From Pirellulaceae bacterium (GTDB taxonomy: Bacteria; Planctomycetota; Planctomycetia; Pirellulales; Pirellulaceae): a stretch of 49,600 nt of DNA. The notes under the pieces were generated by a model that worked only from the letters and a program-made list of their open reading frames with translations, searched no databases and was not told the DNA's origin. The DNA lies in contig JAKVBY010000010.1 of NCBI GenBank assembly GCA_022446825.1, positions 15,706-65,305 of the forward strand, written 5' to 3'. Numbering within the stretch: position 1 is the first letter of the stretch; each line of letters opens with the position of its first letter. The position numbers and the translations under genes are program-made. Positions 25,341 to 32,745 of this stretch are shown here, piece by piece.

Positions 25341-26227
25341 TCCTCACCTCCTGCGCGCGATGGCGGATCTTTGGAAAATCCTTCAGTCTCGCTCTCAATC
25401 GCCATAGCTTCCCACTGATACTGCGGTTTCCATCCCAGCATCTGCTTAATTTTGGAGCAATCAATCAGACTCCGACGATTCACCAACTCGACTCGGACGT
25501 CACTGATATGAGTAAAAAATTCTCTGACGAGTTGCCGCGTCTCCGTGGCGACGCAGACATCATCCGCAGCCACATTGAACGTTTCGAAGCCTTGCCGTTC
25601 CGATTCAATCCAGAGCCGACACGCCGTGGCGACATCACGGGCATCGACATACGCCCAGAGCGCGTCGGCTGCCGCTGCGTTGTTAAGGGTAAATTTACGA
25701 AACCTCCATTCGTAACTGCCCTCATAAACGATCCGTTGAGGCCGTAACGCCGCAATGGACATTTGCTGCCAACGCACGTAATTCGCAGCAAGTGCCTCAA
25801 GATTTTGCTTCACCGCACCATAAATCCCGGGCGGGCGCATGGGAGTCTTTTCATCGACCGGAAGATAATTCAGCTGGTCACTGGGACCGTAAACCTCTGG
25901 ACTGCTGGCTAGCACAACTCGTTGCACCCCAAGATTTGCCGACGCCTGTAGTACGTGATAACCGCCCAACGCCAAATTACGGTAAGCAACTTCCCAAGAG
26001 GTCCATGTATCAGTCGGCAAGCTCCCAAAATGTACCACTGCCTGCGCACCAACCAACGCATCGTGCACTGCCGCACCATCGAGTAGGTCCACTTGTCGAT
26101 AACCGGATTCCCACATGCCACAGGGAGTCAGGTCAACGCCCAAAACATCGTAATCTGCACTGCGCAACTCCCGGACAATTGATCGACCAGTCCCTCCTTT
26201 GGCCCCGGTAACAACCACTCTTTTCAT
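25337..26227 (-). CDS. NAD-dependent epimerase/dehydratase-family enzyme (possible uronate-type dehydrogenase)
   Basis: A 296-residue extended short-chain dehydrogenase. MKRVVVTGAKGGTGRSI is the nucleotide-binding GxxGxxG, ASSPEVYGPSD the Ser region, and YGAVK the catalytic Tyr-x3-Lys. The C-terminus has VDARDVATAC and MLGWKPQYQWE, as in NAD-dependent sugar epimerases. Because a lactonase, a dehydratase and a DapA-like lyase follow in the same operon, oxidation of a sugar acid to its lactone, as done by uronate dehydrogenases of this superfamily, is an attractive role, but this is inference. The ATG at 26227 (after GAAAGAAG) is preferred to a TTG two codons earlier. Confidence 0.82.
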   Translation of the reverse strand: MKRVVVTGAKGGTGRSIVRELRSADYDVLGVDLTPCGMWESGYRQVDLLDGAAVHDALVGAQAVVHFGSLPTDTWTSWEVAYRNLALGGYHVLQASANLGVQRVVLASSPEVYGPSDQLNYLPVDEKTPMRPPGIYGAVKQNLEALAANYVRWQQMSIAALRPQRIVYEGSYEWRFRKFTLNNAAAADALWAYVDARDVATACRLWIESERQGFETFNVAADDVCVATETRQLVREFFTHISDVRVELVNRRSLIDCSKIKQMLGWKPQYQWEAMAIESETEGFSKDPPSRAGGEE

Positions 26228-26239
26228 TGGCAACTTCTT

Positions 26240-27394
26240 TCACACAAGGGGTACCGCACCCTCGGAATCCGCAAAGCTGCGGATGGAGAGGTGCTGATAC
26301 GGATGTTTGGCGACATAGTTCCAGTCCAGTTCGATGCCCAGCCCAGGTCGATCATTCAGAATCACTTTTCCGTCGTCGATTTGTGGACCAAATTTCTGTA
26401 CTTCGTTAAACCACGGTCGATGACGACAATGTTCCAAAATCAAAAAATTGGGCATGCAAGCGCACGCTTGAGCATTGGCCGCCAGGGCTACCGGGCCATA
26501 CGGATTATGTGGAGCGACCCGCACATCGTAGACCTCGGCGCACGTTGCAATCCGCAATAACTCAGCGATTCCACCACAATGGCACAGATCGGCTTGAATG
26601 ACGTTCACGGCTTGCCTTTCCAACCATTCACGAAACCCCCAACGCGTCATCAGTCGTTCACCGGCAGCGATACGAATATGCGGAAACGCCCGTCGCATTT
26701 CAATCAAACCTTCCGGGCAATCCATGTTTACCGGCTCTTCGACAAAAAACATCTGCAGGTCATCCAGTTGCCGCACCAAACGGTGCGCGGCTTGTAAGGA
26801 AAAAATGCCGCCACAATCGATCATCAGATCACATTCTGGCCCCACAGCATTACGGATCTCGCCGGCTGTCGCCAAGGCGACGTCTACCTGCACCTCATCG
26901 TCGTACGGGTGAACATGCTGTCCAGGTCCAAACTTAAAACTATCAAACCCTTCTTGCATTGCTGCCTGGGCTTCTTCCCCAAAGCTTGCCAGGCCCAGAT
27001 CGTGTCGCGCATAAAGCCGAATTCGCTGGCGAACGGCCCCCCCTAACAATTGGTGGACTGGCTGCCCTAAGGCCTTGCCGGTAATGTCCCATAAAGCCTG
27101 TTCGATCCCGCTCACGGCGCTACTGGCCACGACACCACCACGCCACCAAAATAGACGTTGCATCTGCTGCCACAAATGGGTAATCCGCCTCGGATCTTGG
27201 CCAACAAGCAGGGGGGCAAAATGTTTTTCCACCATCGCCACAACGGCATGTTCATGATATTCCGTTGTGGCTTCTCCTACACCGGTAATCCCGGCATCCG
27301 TCTCCACTTCAACAAAAATCCAGTTTCGAGCCGGTGCAAATCCACCGGGACCCGGGATGCCCATTAAATGTGTACGGATGGCAGTGATTTGCAT
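26240..27394 (-). CDS. Mandelate racemase-type enolase-superfamily dehydratase
   Basis: A 384-residue enolase-superfamily protein (N-terminal capping domain plus barrel), resembling galactonate/mannonate dehydratase annotations. The metal ligands are Asp193 (LMIDCGG), Glu219 (FFVEEPV) and Glu246 (IAAGERL), and the general base His296 lies in VAPHNPYGP. The second His that follows the first ligand in DgoD-type enzymes is absent (Gly195), so the exact reaction is uncertain. It would dehydrate a sugar acid to a 2-keto-3-deoxy product. It lies 12 bases before the epimerase-family gene in the same operon. Confidence 0.85.
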   Translation of the reverse strand: MQITAIRTHLMGIPGPGGFAPARNWIFVEVETDAGITGVGEATTEYHEHAVVAMVEKHFAPLLVGQDPRRITHLWQQMQRLFWWRGGVVASSAVSGIEQALWDITGKALGQPVHQLLGGAVRQRIRLYARHDLGLASFGEEAQAAMQEGFDSFKFGPGQHVHPYDDEVQVDVALATAGEIRNAVGPECDLMIDCGGIFSLQAAHRLVRQLDDLQMFFVEEPVNMDCPEGLIEMRRAFPHIRIAAGERLMTRWGFREWLERQAVNVIQADLCHCGGIAELLRIATCAEVYDVRVAPHNPYGPVALAANAQACACMPNFLILEHCRHRPWFNEVQKFGPQIDDGKVILNDRPGLGIELDWNYVAKHPYQHLSIRSFADSEGAVPLV

Positions 27395-27451
27395 GTCTGT
27401 GTCCGAGAATCTCCAGATCTATTTCCAAGAACCAAGACGCGATTCAGCCGC

Positions 27452-28564
27452 TTAACTCTTGAATTCGCAATGTTGCACCGTCAATGCTTTTAGACGCTGC
27501 GGATCGGGCTCCGGCAAAACCTCAAAAGCTCTTACGGTGGGCGTCCCTGTCTCGTCTTTCTCTAACTCGACGGGTGGAGTCGACATATCCTCCCGATAAA
27601 AACGTGCGGTCGGAAAGATGTCGGCTGGATAGGTAAAATTATCCAGCATCGCCAGAGCAATGCAATGCGCTGAACCGGTCGCGCTTTCCAACATGCCCCC
27701 GACCCAACAGGGGATTCCGGACCGAGCACATATATCGTGGATCGCAATAGCATTGGTTAAGCCACCGACGCGACCTGGCTTAATATTAGCAAAACCGCAG
27801 GCCTGCAATTCCATCGCCTGCTCAGCGCGTCTCGGCGAAGTAAGACTTTCGTCCAAGCATACCGGCGTCGTAATCGTTTTCTGCAGGAACGCATGATCTA
27901 CCAGATCATCGTGTGGTAAAGGCTGTTCGATCATTGCTAAATCAAATTGATCAATTTGTTGAAACAGCTTTAAATCACATTTCCGATAACCCGAATTGCA
28001 ATCGATATGAAAGGTTTCTTGCGGATGCTGACGCCGCACCGCAGCCAGCATTTCGATATCCCAACCAGGACGAAACTTCAACTTCACTCTTGGAAAACCG
28101 GTATCAATGGCTTCTCCTACAGCGACGAGCAACTGATCGATCGAATCCATGACTCCAAAATCTGCGCCAATGGTGACCGTATCCCGTCGAGCTCCTAACA
28201 AGCGATGCAGGGGCGTATTTGAAAGCTTGCTTTCTAAGGCCCACCAAGCATTGTCAAACGCCGCTTTGGCAAACTGATTTCCTTTGAAATGTCCCAGCAA
28301 TTGCTGCAAAGCCCCTCCCGATTCAATTTCTCTGCCGAGCAACGCTGGGGCCAACCATTCACGCGCAACTGCAAACGCTCCCCCGCCCCATTCAGCGCTG
28401 TAACAGGGTGAAGCAAGCGGCGATGATTCGCCCCAGGCATCAACCGAACCGCTGCTCAAGCGGCACATCACGGCGTGAATGGCAGCATCCTCACCATAAG
28501 CAGTCCGCCAAGGATAAATTAATGGCATTTCGACGTGAAATAGTTCAATGCGGTCGATTTTCAT
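27452..28564 (-). CDS. Muconate cycloisomerase-subgroup enolase-superfamily enzyme (OSBS/NSAR-like)
   Basis: A 370-residue protein with the MLE-subgroup residues: the KxK pair Lys161/Lys163 (VKLKF), ligands Asp188, Glu213 (IEQPL) and Asp238 (LDES), and Lys262 (NIKPGRVGG). The stretch KPGRVGG...IHDICARSGIPCWVGGMLESATG closely follows the o-succinylbenzoate synthase/N-succinylamino-acid racemase pattern. No other menaquinone gene is nearby, and it heads a sugar-acid-like operon, so OSBS activity should not be assumed. The ATG at 28564 (MKIDRIELFHVEMPL) is chosen over upstream options because it matches the family N-terminus. It is divergent from the amidohydrolase gene with only 67 bases between. 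Confidence 0.82.
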   Translation of the reverse strand: MKIDRIELFHVEMPLIYPWRTAYGEDAAIHAVMCRLSSGSVDAWGESSPLASPCYSAEWGGGAFAVAREWLAPALLGREIESGGALQQLLGHFKGNQFAKAAFDNAWWALESKLSNTPLHRLLGARRDTVTIGADFGVMDSIDQLLVAVGEAIDTGFPRVKLKFRPGWDIEMLAAVRRQHPQETFHIDCNSGYRKCDLKLFQQIDQFDLAMIEQPLPHDDLVDHAFLQKTITTPVCLDESLTSPRRAEQAMELQACGFANIKPGRVGGLTNAIAIHDICARSGIPCWVGGMLESATGSAHCIALAMLDNFTYPADIFPTARFYREDMSTPPVELEKDETGTPTVRAFEVLPEPDPQRLKALTVQHCEFKS

Positions 28565-28631
28565 GACACAATGCTCGTTTTCTCCAGTCCGTACCAGACT
28601 TTGGTTCACTCAAATCCACGATCGGCCTCCC

Positions 28632-29552
28632 ATGAAACCGACCCTCACCCGTCGACAGTTTACCGCGACCGTTTCCTCGATGGCAGTAGCGGCTGAAAAT
28701 TCCTTCGCGCTAACAGCCCCATTGCCCGAACTGCTCATCGATACACACCTCCATTGTTTTGCGGGACCCAACGCTCCACGCTTTCCGTATCACTCCGATG
28801 CCCCCTATCAGCCCCCGCAAAAGGCGACACCAGAACATCTCCTGCGATGCATGGACGCTGCCGGCGTCAATTACGGCGTCATCGTCCATCCCGAACCGTA
28901 TCAAGATGACCACCGTTATCTCAAACATTGCCTCGCGGTGGGGCAGGGACGCTTGAAGGGAACGGCTCTCGTCTTTGCCGGAAAATCTGGATCGATCGAA
29001 CAACTGCCTGAATTGGCAGCTCACATGGACCTAGTCGCTGCGCGGGTTCACGCGCATACCCCAGGACGTCTGCCGCCTTTTGAAAAACCCGCCTTCAGAC
29101 AACTCTGGGAACAAGCGACCGAGCAGGGACTCGCCATGCAGTTACATTTCATCCCCAAATATGCAGCGGGCTTTGAACCTTATATCCGCGACTTTCCAGA
29201 CACCACCGTCGTCATCGACCATCTTGGGCGGCCTCTCCAAGGAACCCGCGCAGAACACGAATCGGTACTTCGCTGGTCTAAGTACCCAAACACGGTCATC
29301 AAACTTTCTACCTTAACAGAACTCCACACACAGCCGGCGCACAAGGTCGAGCAAATCATCAAGCGAGTCACGGATGCCTTTGGGCTCGATCGCATGATTT
29401 TTGGCGGAGAGTTCGACCACACTTCCAGTGGCCATTCTTATCGCAAAATCATCGAGCGCGCCAACACCCTGCTAGCGGCATTTTCCCCCACGGACCGAGC
29501 TAAGGTACTCGGTGAGAATGCCGCTCGATTGTATAAGTTCACTCGTTCCTAA
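28632..29552 (+). CDS. Tat-exported amidohydrolase (COG3618/L-fuconolactonase-like)
   Basis: A 306-residue TIM-barrel amidohydrolase (PF04909). LLIDTHLHCF gives the HxH metal motif, VIDHLGRP a later conserved strand, and LDRMIFGGEFDHTS the final one where family members carry the catalytic Asp. Relatives hydrolyse sugar-acid lactones such as fuconolactone, or 2-pyrone-4,6-dicarboxylate. The N-terminus MKPTLTRRQFTATVSSMAVAAE looks like a Tat signal, so this copy may act outside the cytoplasm, unlike the SMP-30 lactonase. The upstream in-frame ATG at 28548 would overlap the divergent gene and precede the signal, so 28632 is preferred. Confidence 0.82.
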   Translation: MKPTLTRRQFTATVSSMAVAAENSFALTAPLPELLIDTHLHCFAGPNAPRFPYHSDAPYQPPQKATPEHLLRCMDAAGVNYGVIVHPEPYQDDHRYLKHCLAVGQGRLKGTALVFAGKSGSIEQLPELAAHMDLVAARVHAHTPGRLPPFEKPAFRQLWEQATEQGLAMQLHFIPKYAAGFEPYIRDFPDTTVVIDHLGRPLQGTRAEHESVLRWSKYPNTVIKLSTLTELHTQPAHKVEQIIKRVTDAFGLDRMIFGGEFDHTSSGHSYRKIIERANTLLAAFSPTDRAKVLGENAARLYKFTRS

Positions 29553-29590
29553 TCTTGCCAATCCCTCCCACCATCTTCCACGGAGACATC

Positions 29591-31024
29591 ATGCCCCCAC
29601 GCCCCTTCCTGGGCATTACTGTGATGCCGGAATATTACCAATACGAATCGATCGAGCAAGTCTTGGACAACCTGGAACAGGCGGGAGCAACGGCCGTTAC
29701 CACGTCGCCCTACGTCATGGAGTTAGCCGATGAAAAGACGGGGCACCGCGAACCACCTCTGGATGGAGGAGCAGGAAGCGTGCGCGTGCTAGACCGCCCC
29801 TTGTGGGGCCAGCATGAATTGTTCATGCGTACCGCTCCCAGTTTTGTCCCAAACTCTCTTTCATATCAGGGCCTGCGTTATCAGCCGTCCAAGGCCACCG
29901 ATCTCACACTCCGAGAAGGACCGATCGTCGAACGTTTTATTAAGGCAGCGCAGGGCCGCGGGCTGAAAGTTTATTTTCAAATCCAAGCAGCCATTCCACC
30001 TGGTTACCGAGTGCAATTTGGTGGACCCGTTAACGATGACTTACCGCGACTTCCTTCGGGTAAGATCCCGCAAAATCGCGTCGCCAATAATGGCAGTTTG
30101 GCGAGCCCTCACATTCTCGATTATCAAGCGGCCTTGATTTCAGACCTTTGTCAACAATATCCCTCGATCGATGGCATTCGCTTCGACTGGCCCGAGTATC
30201 CACCCTATGAACTAGATTCCGTCTTCGTTGACTTTTGTCATCATGCTGAGGCGGCGGCAGAACGGATGGGAATTGACTTTGCATCCATCCAACGCGACGT
30301 GGCTGGGGCATATCATCACTTGCATCACAACTTGACTAGCAGCGAATTAGTACATTTATTGGGTGAGGATCCAACGAATCGGGCTCTCGACCTACGTTCC
30401 TTCCTAAGTCAATTCCCTGGGCTGCTCGGTTGGGTTGATTTTAAAGCAAGATTGGTAGAAGAGCTGTTACAAAGCTTTCGGCAAGCCATGGATGAAGCTG
30501 GTGGCAACCAGATGGAATTAATCGCACATGCCTTTCCGCCACCTTGGTCACACGTCACGGGACTCGATTTCCAACGTGCCTCCAAACATTGCCAGGGCAT
30601 CTGCGTCAAGCTCTACGGCATGCATTGGGCCATGATGCTGAACAATTACGGCACGCAAATACTGCGGGAAAACTCTGAGATCACGGAAACGGATCTCGTG
30701 CATACTTTGGTGCACGTGCTGGACCTCTCCAACGCAGCAAATTATCAGCACCTTGCCGATTACCGCTACCCACCACCCAACCAGCCCCATCCCATCGACG
30801 CCGCCGCACAAATTCGCAAAATAGAAGCAGCTCGCAGCCAGACTCAAGACTGCCCTCTCTACGTATTAGCCCATAGCTATGGGCCAGTTGCCGATGTCGT
30901 AGAACGAATTCGCTTAGCGTTGGAAAACGGTGCCGATGGAATCTGGGTAAATCGTTACTGTTATCTAAGCGACGAAAAACTCGCCGGTATAAAAGAACTC
31001 TTACACGGCGTAGAGGGCAAATAA
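29591..31024 (+). CDS. Unrecognised protein, probably a barrel-type hydrolase
   Basis: A 477-residue cytoplasmic protein without signal peptide or membrane helix. The layout suggests a glycoside-hydrolase-like barrel: FLGITVMPEYYQYESIEQVL at the start, LKVYFQIQAAIPPGY, then YPSIDGIRFDWPEYPPYE, where acidic residues end a strand as in COG1649-type glycosidase-like proteins, and later ICVKLYGMHW and GADGIWVNRYCYLSDEKL. I cannot name a family. The start at 29591 is supported by CGGAG five bases upstream. It lies 38 bases after the amidohydrolase and is probably cotranscribed, so it likely acts on the same or a related compound. Confidence 0.7.
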   Translation: MPPRPFLGITVMPEYYQYESIEQVLDNLEQAGATAVTTSPYVMELADEKTGHREPPLDGGAGSVRVLDRPLWGQHELFMRTAPSFVPNSLSYQGLRYQPSKATDLTLREGPIVERFIKAAQGRGLKVYFQIQAAIPPGYRVQFGGPVNDDLPRLPSGKIPQNRVANNGSLASPHILDYQAALISDLCQQYPSIDGIRFDWPEYPPYELDSVFVDFCHHAEAAAERMGIDFASIQRDVAGAYHHLHHNLTSSELVHLLGEDPTNRALDLRSFLSQFPGLLGWVDFKARLVEELLQSFRQAMDEAGGNQMELIAHAFPPPWSHVTGLDFQRASKHCQGICVKLYGMHWAMMLNNYGTQILRENSEITETDLVHTLVHVLDLSNAANYQHLADYRYPPPNQPHPIDAAAQIRKIEAARSQTQDCPLYVLAHSYGPVADVVERIRLALENGADGIWVNRYCYLSDEKLAGIKELLHGVEGK

Positions 31025-31081
31025 GGCGACCTTTGATTCAAACCACGCCCCCTAGAAGCTGGAACTGGAACACCGACCAAG

Positions 31082-31732
31082 TCACCGTTGCCCTCCACCG
31101 AGGTTACGATGAACTTCCGAAGATGCCCTCACGACAAGCGCTTGCAAAGGGGCAAAATACACGATGGTTCCTGGACCCCCATGAACGTCCCAGTGATCGG
31201 GATGAATGGTACGTTGAATCAAATCAATCAAGTTCTCAGCTTGGACATGGACCGCTGCACCGCCCGCTGCGCCAGCATTCCTCATCAGCAGTTCCGCCAC
31301 ACCCCCTAGGGTAACCCCAATCAATCCCATCTGGTTTTCCAGACTATCCGTCGTGATATCCGAAACGGAAAGGCCACTCTCATTAAGTGATAAATCGGAC
31401 GGTTCCTTGACGGGTTTTTGGCGCGCCAAGTCACGTCGCAACTGTTTTTCAATCTTTTGCAGACGTGCCCATAACTTCGCTCGATATTTTGCCAATGTAG
31501 TGCTCGCACCGAAACGTGGGTCACGAACCAACTCCCTATATAACCTGCACATATCCCTAATCACAGCAGCTCTTTCCAGTGGCATTTTCGCCAGCGATTC
31601 CACGCGTAACAACGAACGCATTTCACGGCTAATCTCGTGGAACGAGCGTTCTGATGGGCGTTCCTCGGGTGTCTCGCCCCTCGCAGGCCCACTGCAAATT
31701 AACGCGACTAAGCATACTAGTTTAGAACCCAT
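31082..31732 (-). CDS. Exported hypothetical protein with a secretin-like short domain
   Basis: A 216-residue protein with signal peptide (MGSKLVCLVALICSGPARG) and a basic helical, possibly coiled-coil middle (KYRAKLWARLQKIEKQLRRD). The C-terminal block LIDLIQRTIHPDHWDVHGGPG then YFAPLQALVVRASSEVHRNL is a pattern I associate with many planctomycete secreted proteins and with the N-domains of secretins. The ATG at 31732 is preceded by AGGAGG seven bases upstream; a GTG immediately before is also possible. No function is assigned. It converges on the gene ending at 31024. Confidence 0.72.
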   Translation of the reverse strand: MGSKLVCLVALICSGPARGETPEERPSERSFHEISREMRSLLRVESLAKMPLERAAVIRDMCRLYRELVRDPRFGASTTLAKYRAKLWARLQKIEKQLRRDLARQKPVKEPSDLSLNESGLSVSDITTDSLENQMGLIGVTLGGVAELLMRNAGAAGGAAVHVQAENLIDLIQRTIHPDHWDVHGGPGTIVYFAPLQALVVRASSEVHRNLGGGQR

Positions 31733-31906
31733 CACGATTCCTCCTCGCCATCTTCACTCAGCCCTTGATCTCGGCCCCTTTTGCCGAAACTAAGGTATCG
31801 CCTCGGTGGCCTTGCGGCAAGTTACGCTTCACAACTCGCCAAGATTCTCCTACGTTCCGGACCGCGCACTTTGTAGAGGCGAATTAAAATCAGGTCGATG
31901 GTAACG

Positions 31907-32578
31907 TCAATGCGTCCTCTTTTCCCACCGATCAAAACGCGCGCCCACCCCCCCCACGTCGTGCATTGCCGCTGCAACGAGACAACCAATGCCAGCGCCT
32001 GCCAAAGTATCACTGAGAAAATGCGCAGACGAATCGATCCTCTGTACTGCTGCCAGCACAGCCAGGCCAGCAAAAAAATATCGACCGTGTGGAAAAATTT
32101 TCACCAAACCAATCGCTAGGCCCACCGCCGTTGCCGCATGGCCCGAAGGCATCGCTTGTATTGAAGAATCGATGGAAACGACCGATTCATTGAACAGTGG
32201 GAACCATGCGCCGAAAGTATCCAACACATGAACGTCCAGATTGGCAGCACGTGGTCGCATTCGAACAACAACAAGTTTCAGCAAAACTGCCAGCAAACCA
32301 GCTCCGAACGCAGTACATGCCAAACGTAGTATTTCTGGTCGCCGGGCAGGCGCTAAAACATGCATCGCCAAGAGGATCATCAGGACCCCCATCCCATGCG
32401 CAAAAACTTCCGAAAAGGCGATCAAGCGTCGCAAGTCACCTGGGACCTTTCCTGCAGCCGTAAGGCGAGCGATCGGCATGTCCACCAGCATGGCCAAGGC
32501 TGCGGCAACGAAGAATCCCACGGCCAGGAACCGCAAACGTCTAGTAGAAGGCAACCTATTGTCTGGCAGAGCATGCAT
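31907..32578 (-). CDS. PAP2-superfamily membrane phosphatase
   Basis: A 223-residue integral membrane protein of the type 2 phosphatidic acid phosphatase family, which dephosphorylates lipid phosphates such as undecaprenyl or phosphatidylglycerol phosphate. The three motifs are present: KLVVVRMRPR (KxxxxxxRP), PSGHA, and RIDSSAHFLSD (R-x5-H-x3-D). About five to six hydrophobic segments surround them. MHALPDNRL at 32578 is chosen; the frame is open upstream but lacks a better start. It is divergent from the ArnT-like gene, so lipid-carrier or lipid A metabolism could link the two. Confidence 0.82.
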   Translation of the reverse strand: MHALPDNRLPSTRRLRFLAVGFFVAAALAMLVDMPIARLTAAGKVPGDLRRLIAFSEVFAHGMGVLMILLAMHVLAPARRPEILRLACTAFGAGLLAVLLKLVVVRMRPRAANLDVHVLDTFGAWFPLFNESVVSIDSSIQAMPSGHAATAVGLAIGLVKIFPHGRYFFAGLAVLAAVQRIDSSAHFLSDTLAGAGIGCLVAAAMHDVGGVGARFDRWEKRTH

Positions 32579-32745
32579 GATGCGGCAACCGTATCGCAGA
32601 CCGAACGACCAGACAACACCAACTCCCCTACCCTCCACCAACAAGCTAGCACGAACTGCCGTTGCCACATCCAACCACCATCCAGTAGAAACCTTGCCAG
32701 GTACACTACCGAGGTCCCGCCCTCCCTCCAGTCGACAAACCTCTC

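Noticed and set aside
25094-25747. 217-codon plus-strand frame
   Set aside because: It is antisense to the SMP-30 and epimerase genes, with Arg/Pro/His-rich non-conserved translation.
31353-31793. 146-codon plus-strand frame
   Set aside because: It is antisense to the signal-peptide-bearing hypothetical gene, which has the better start and Shine-Dalgarno.
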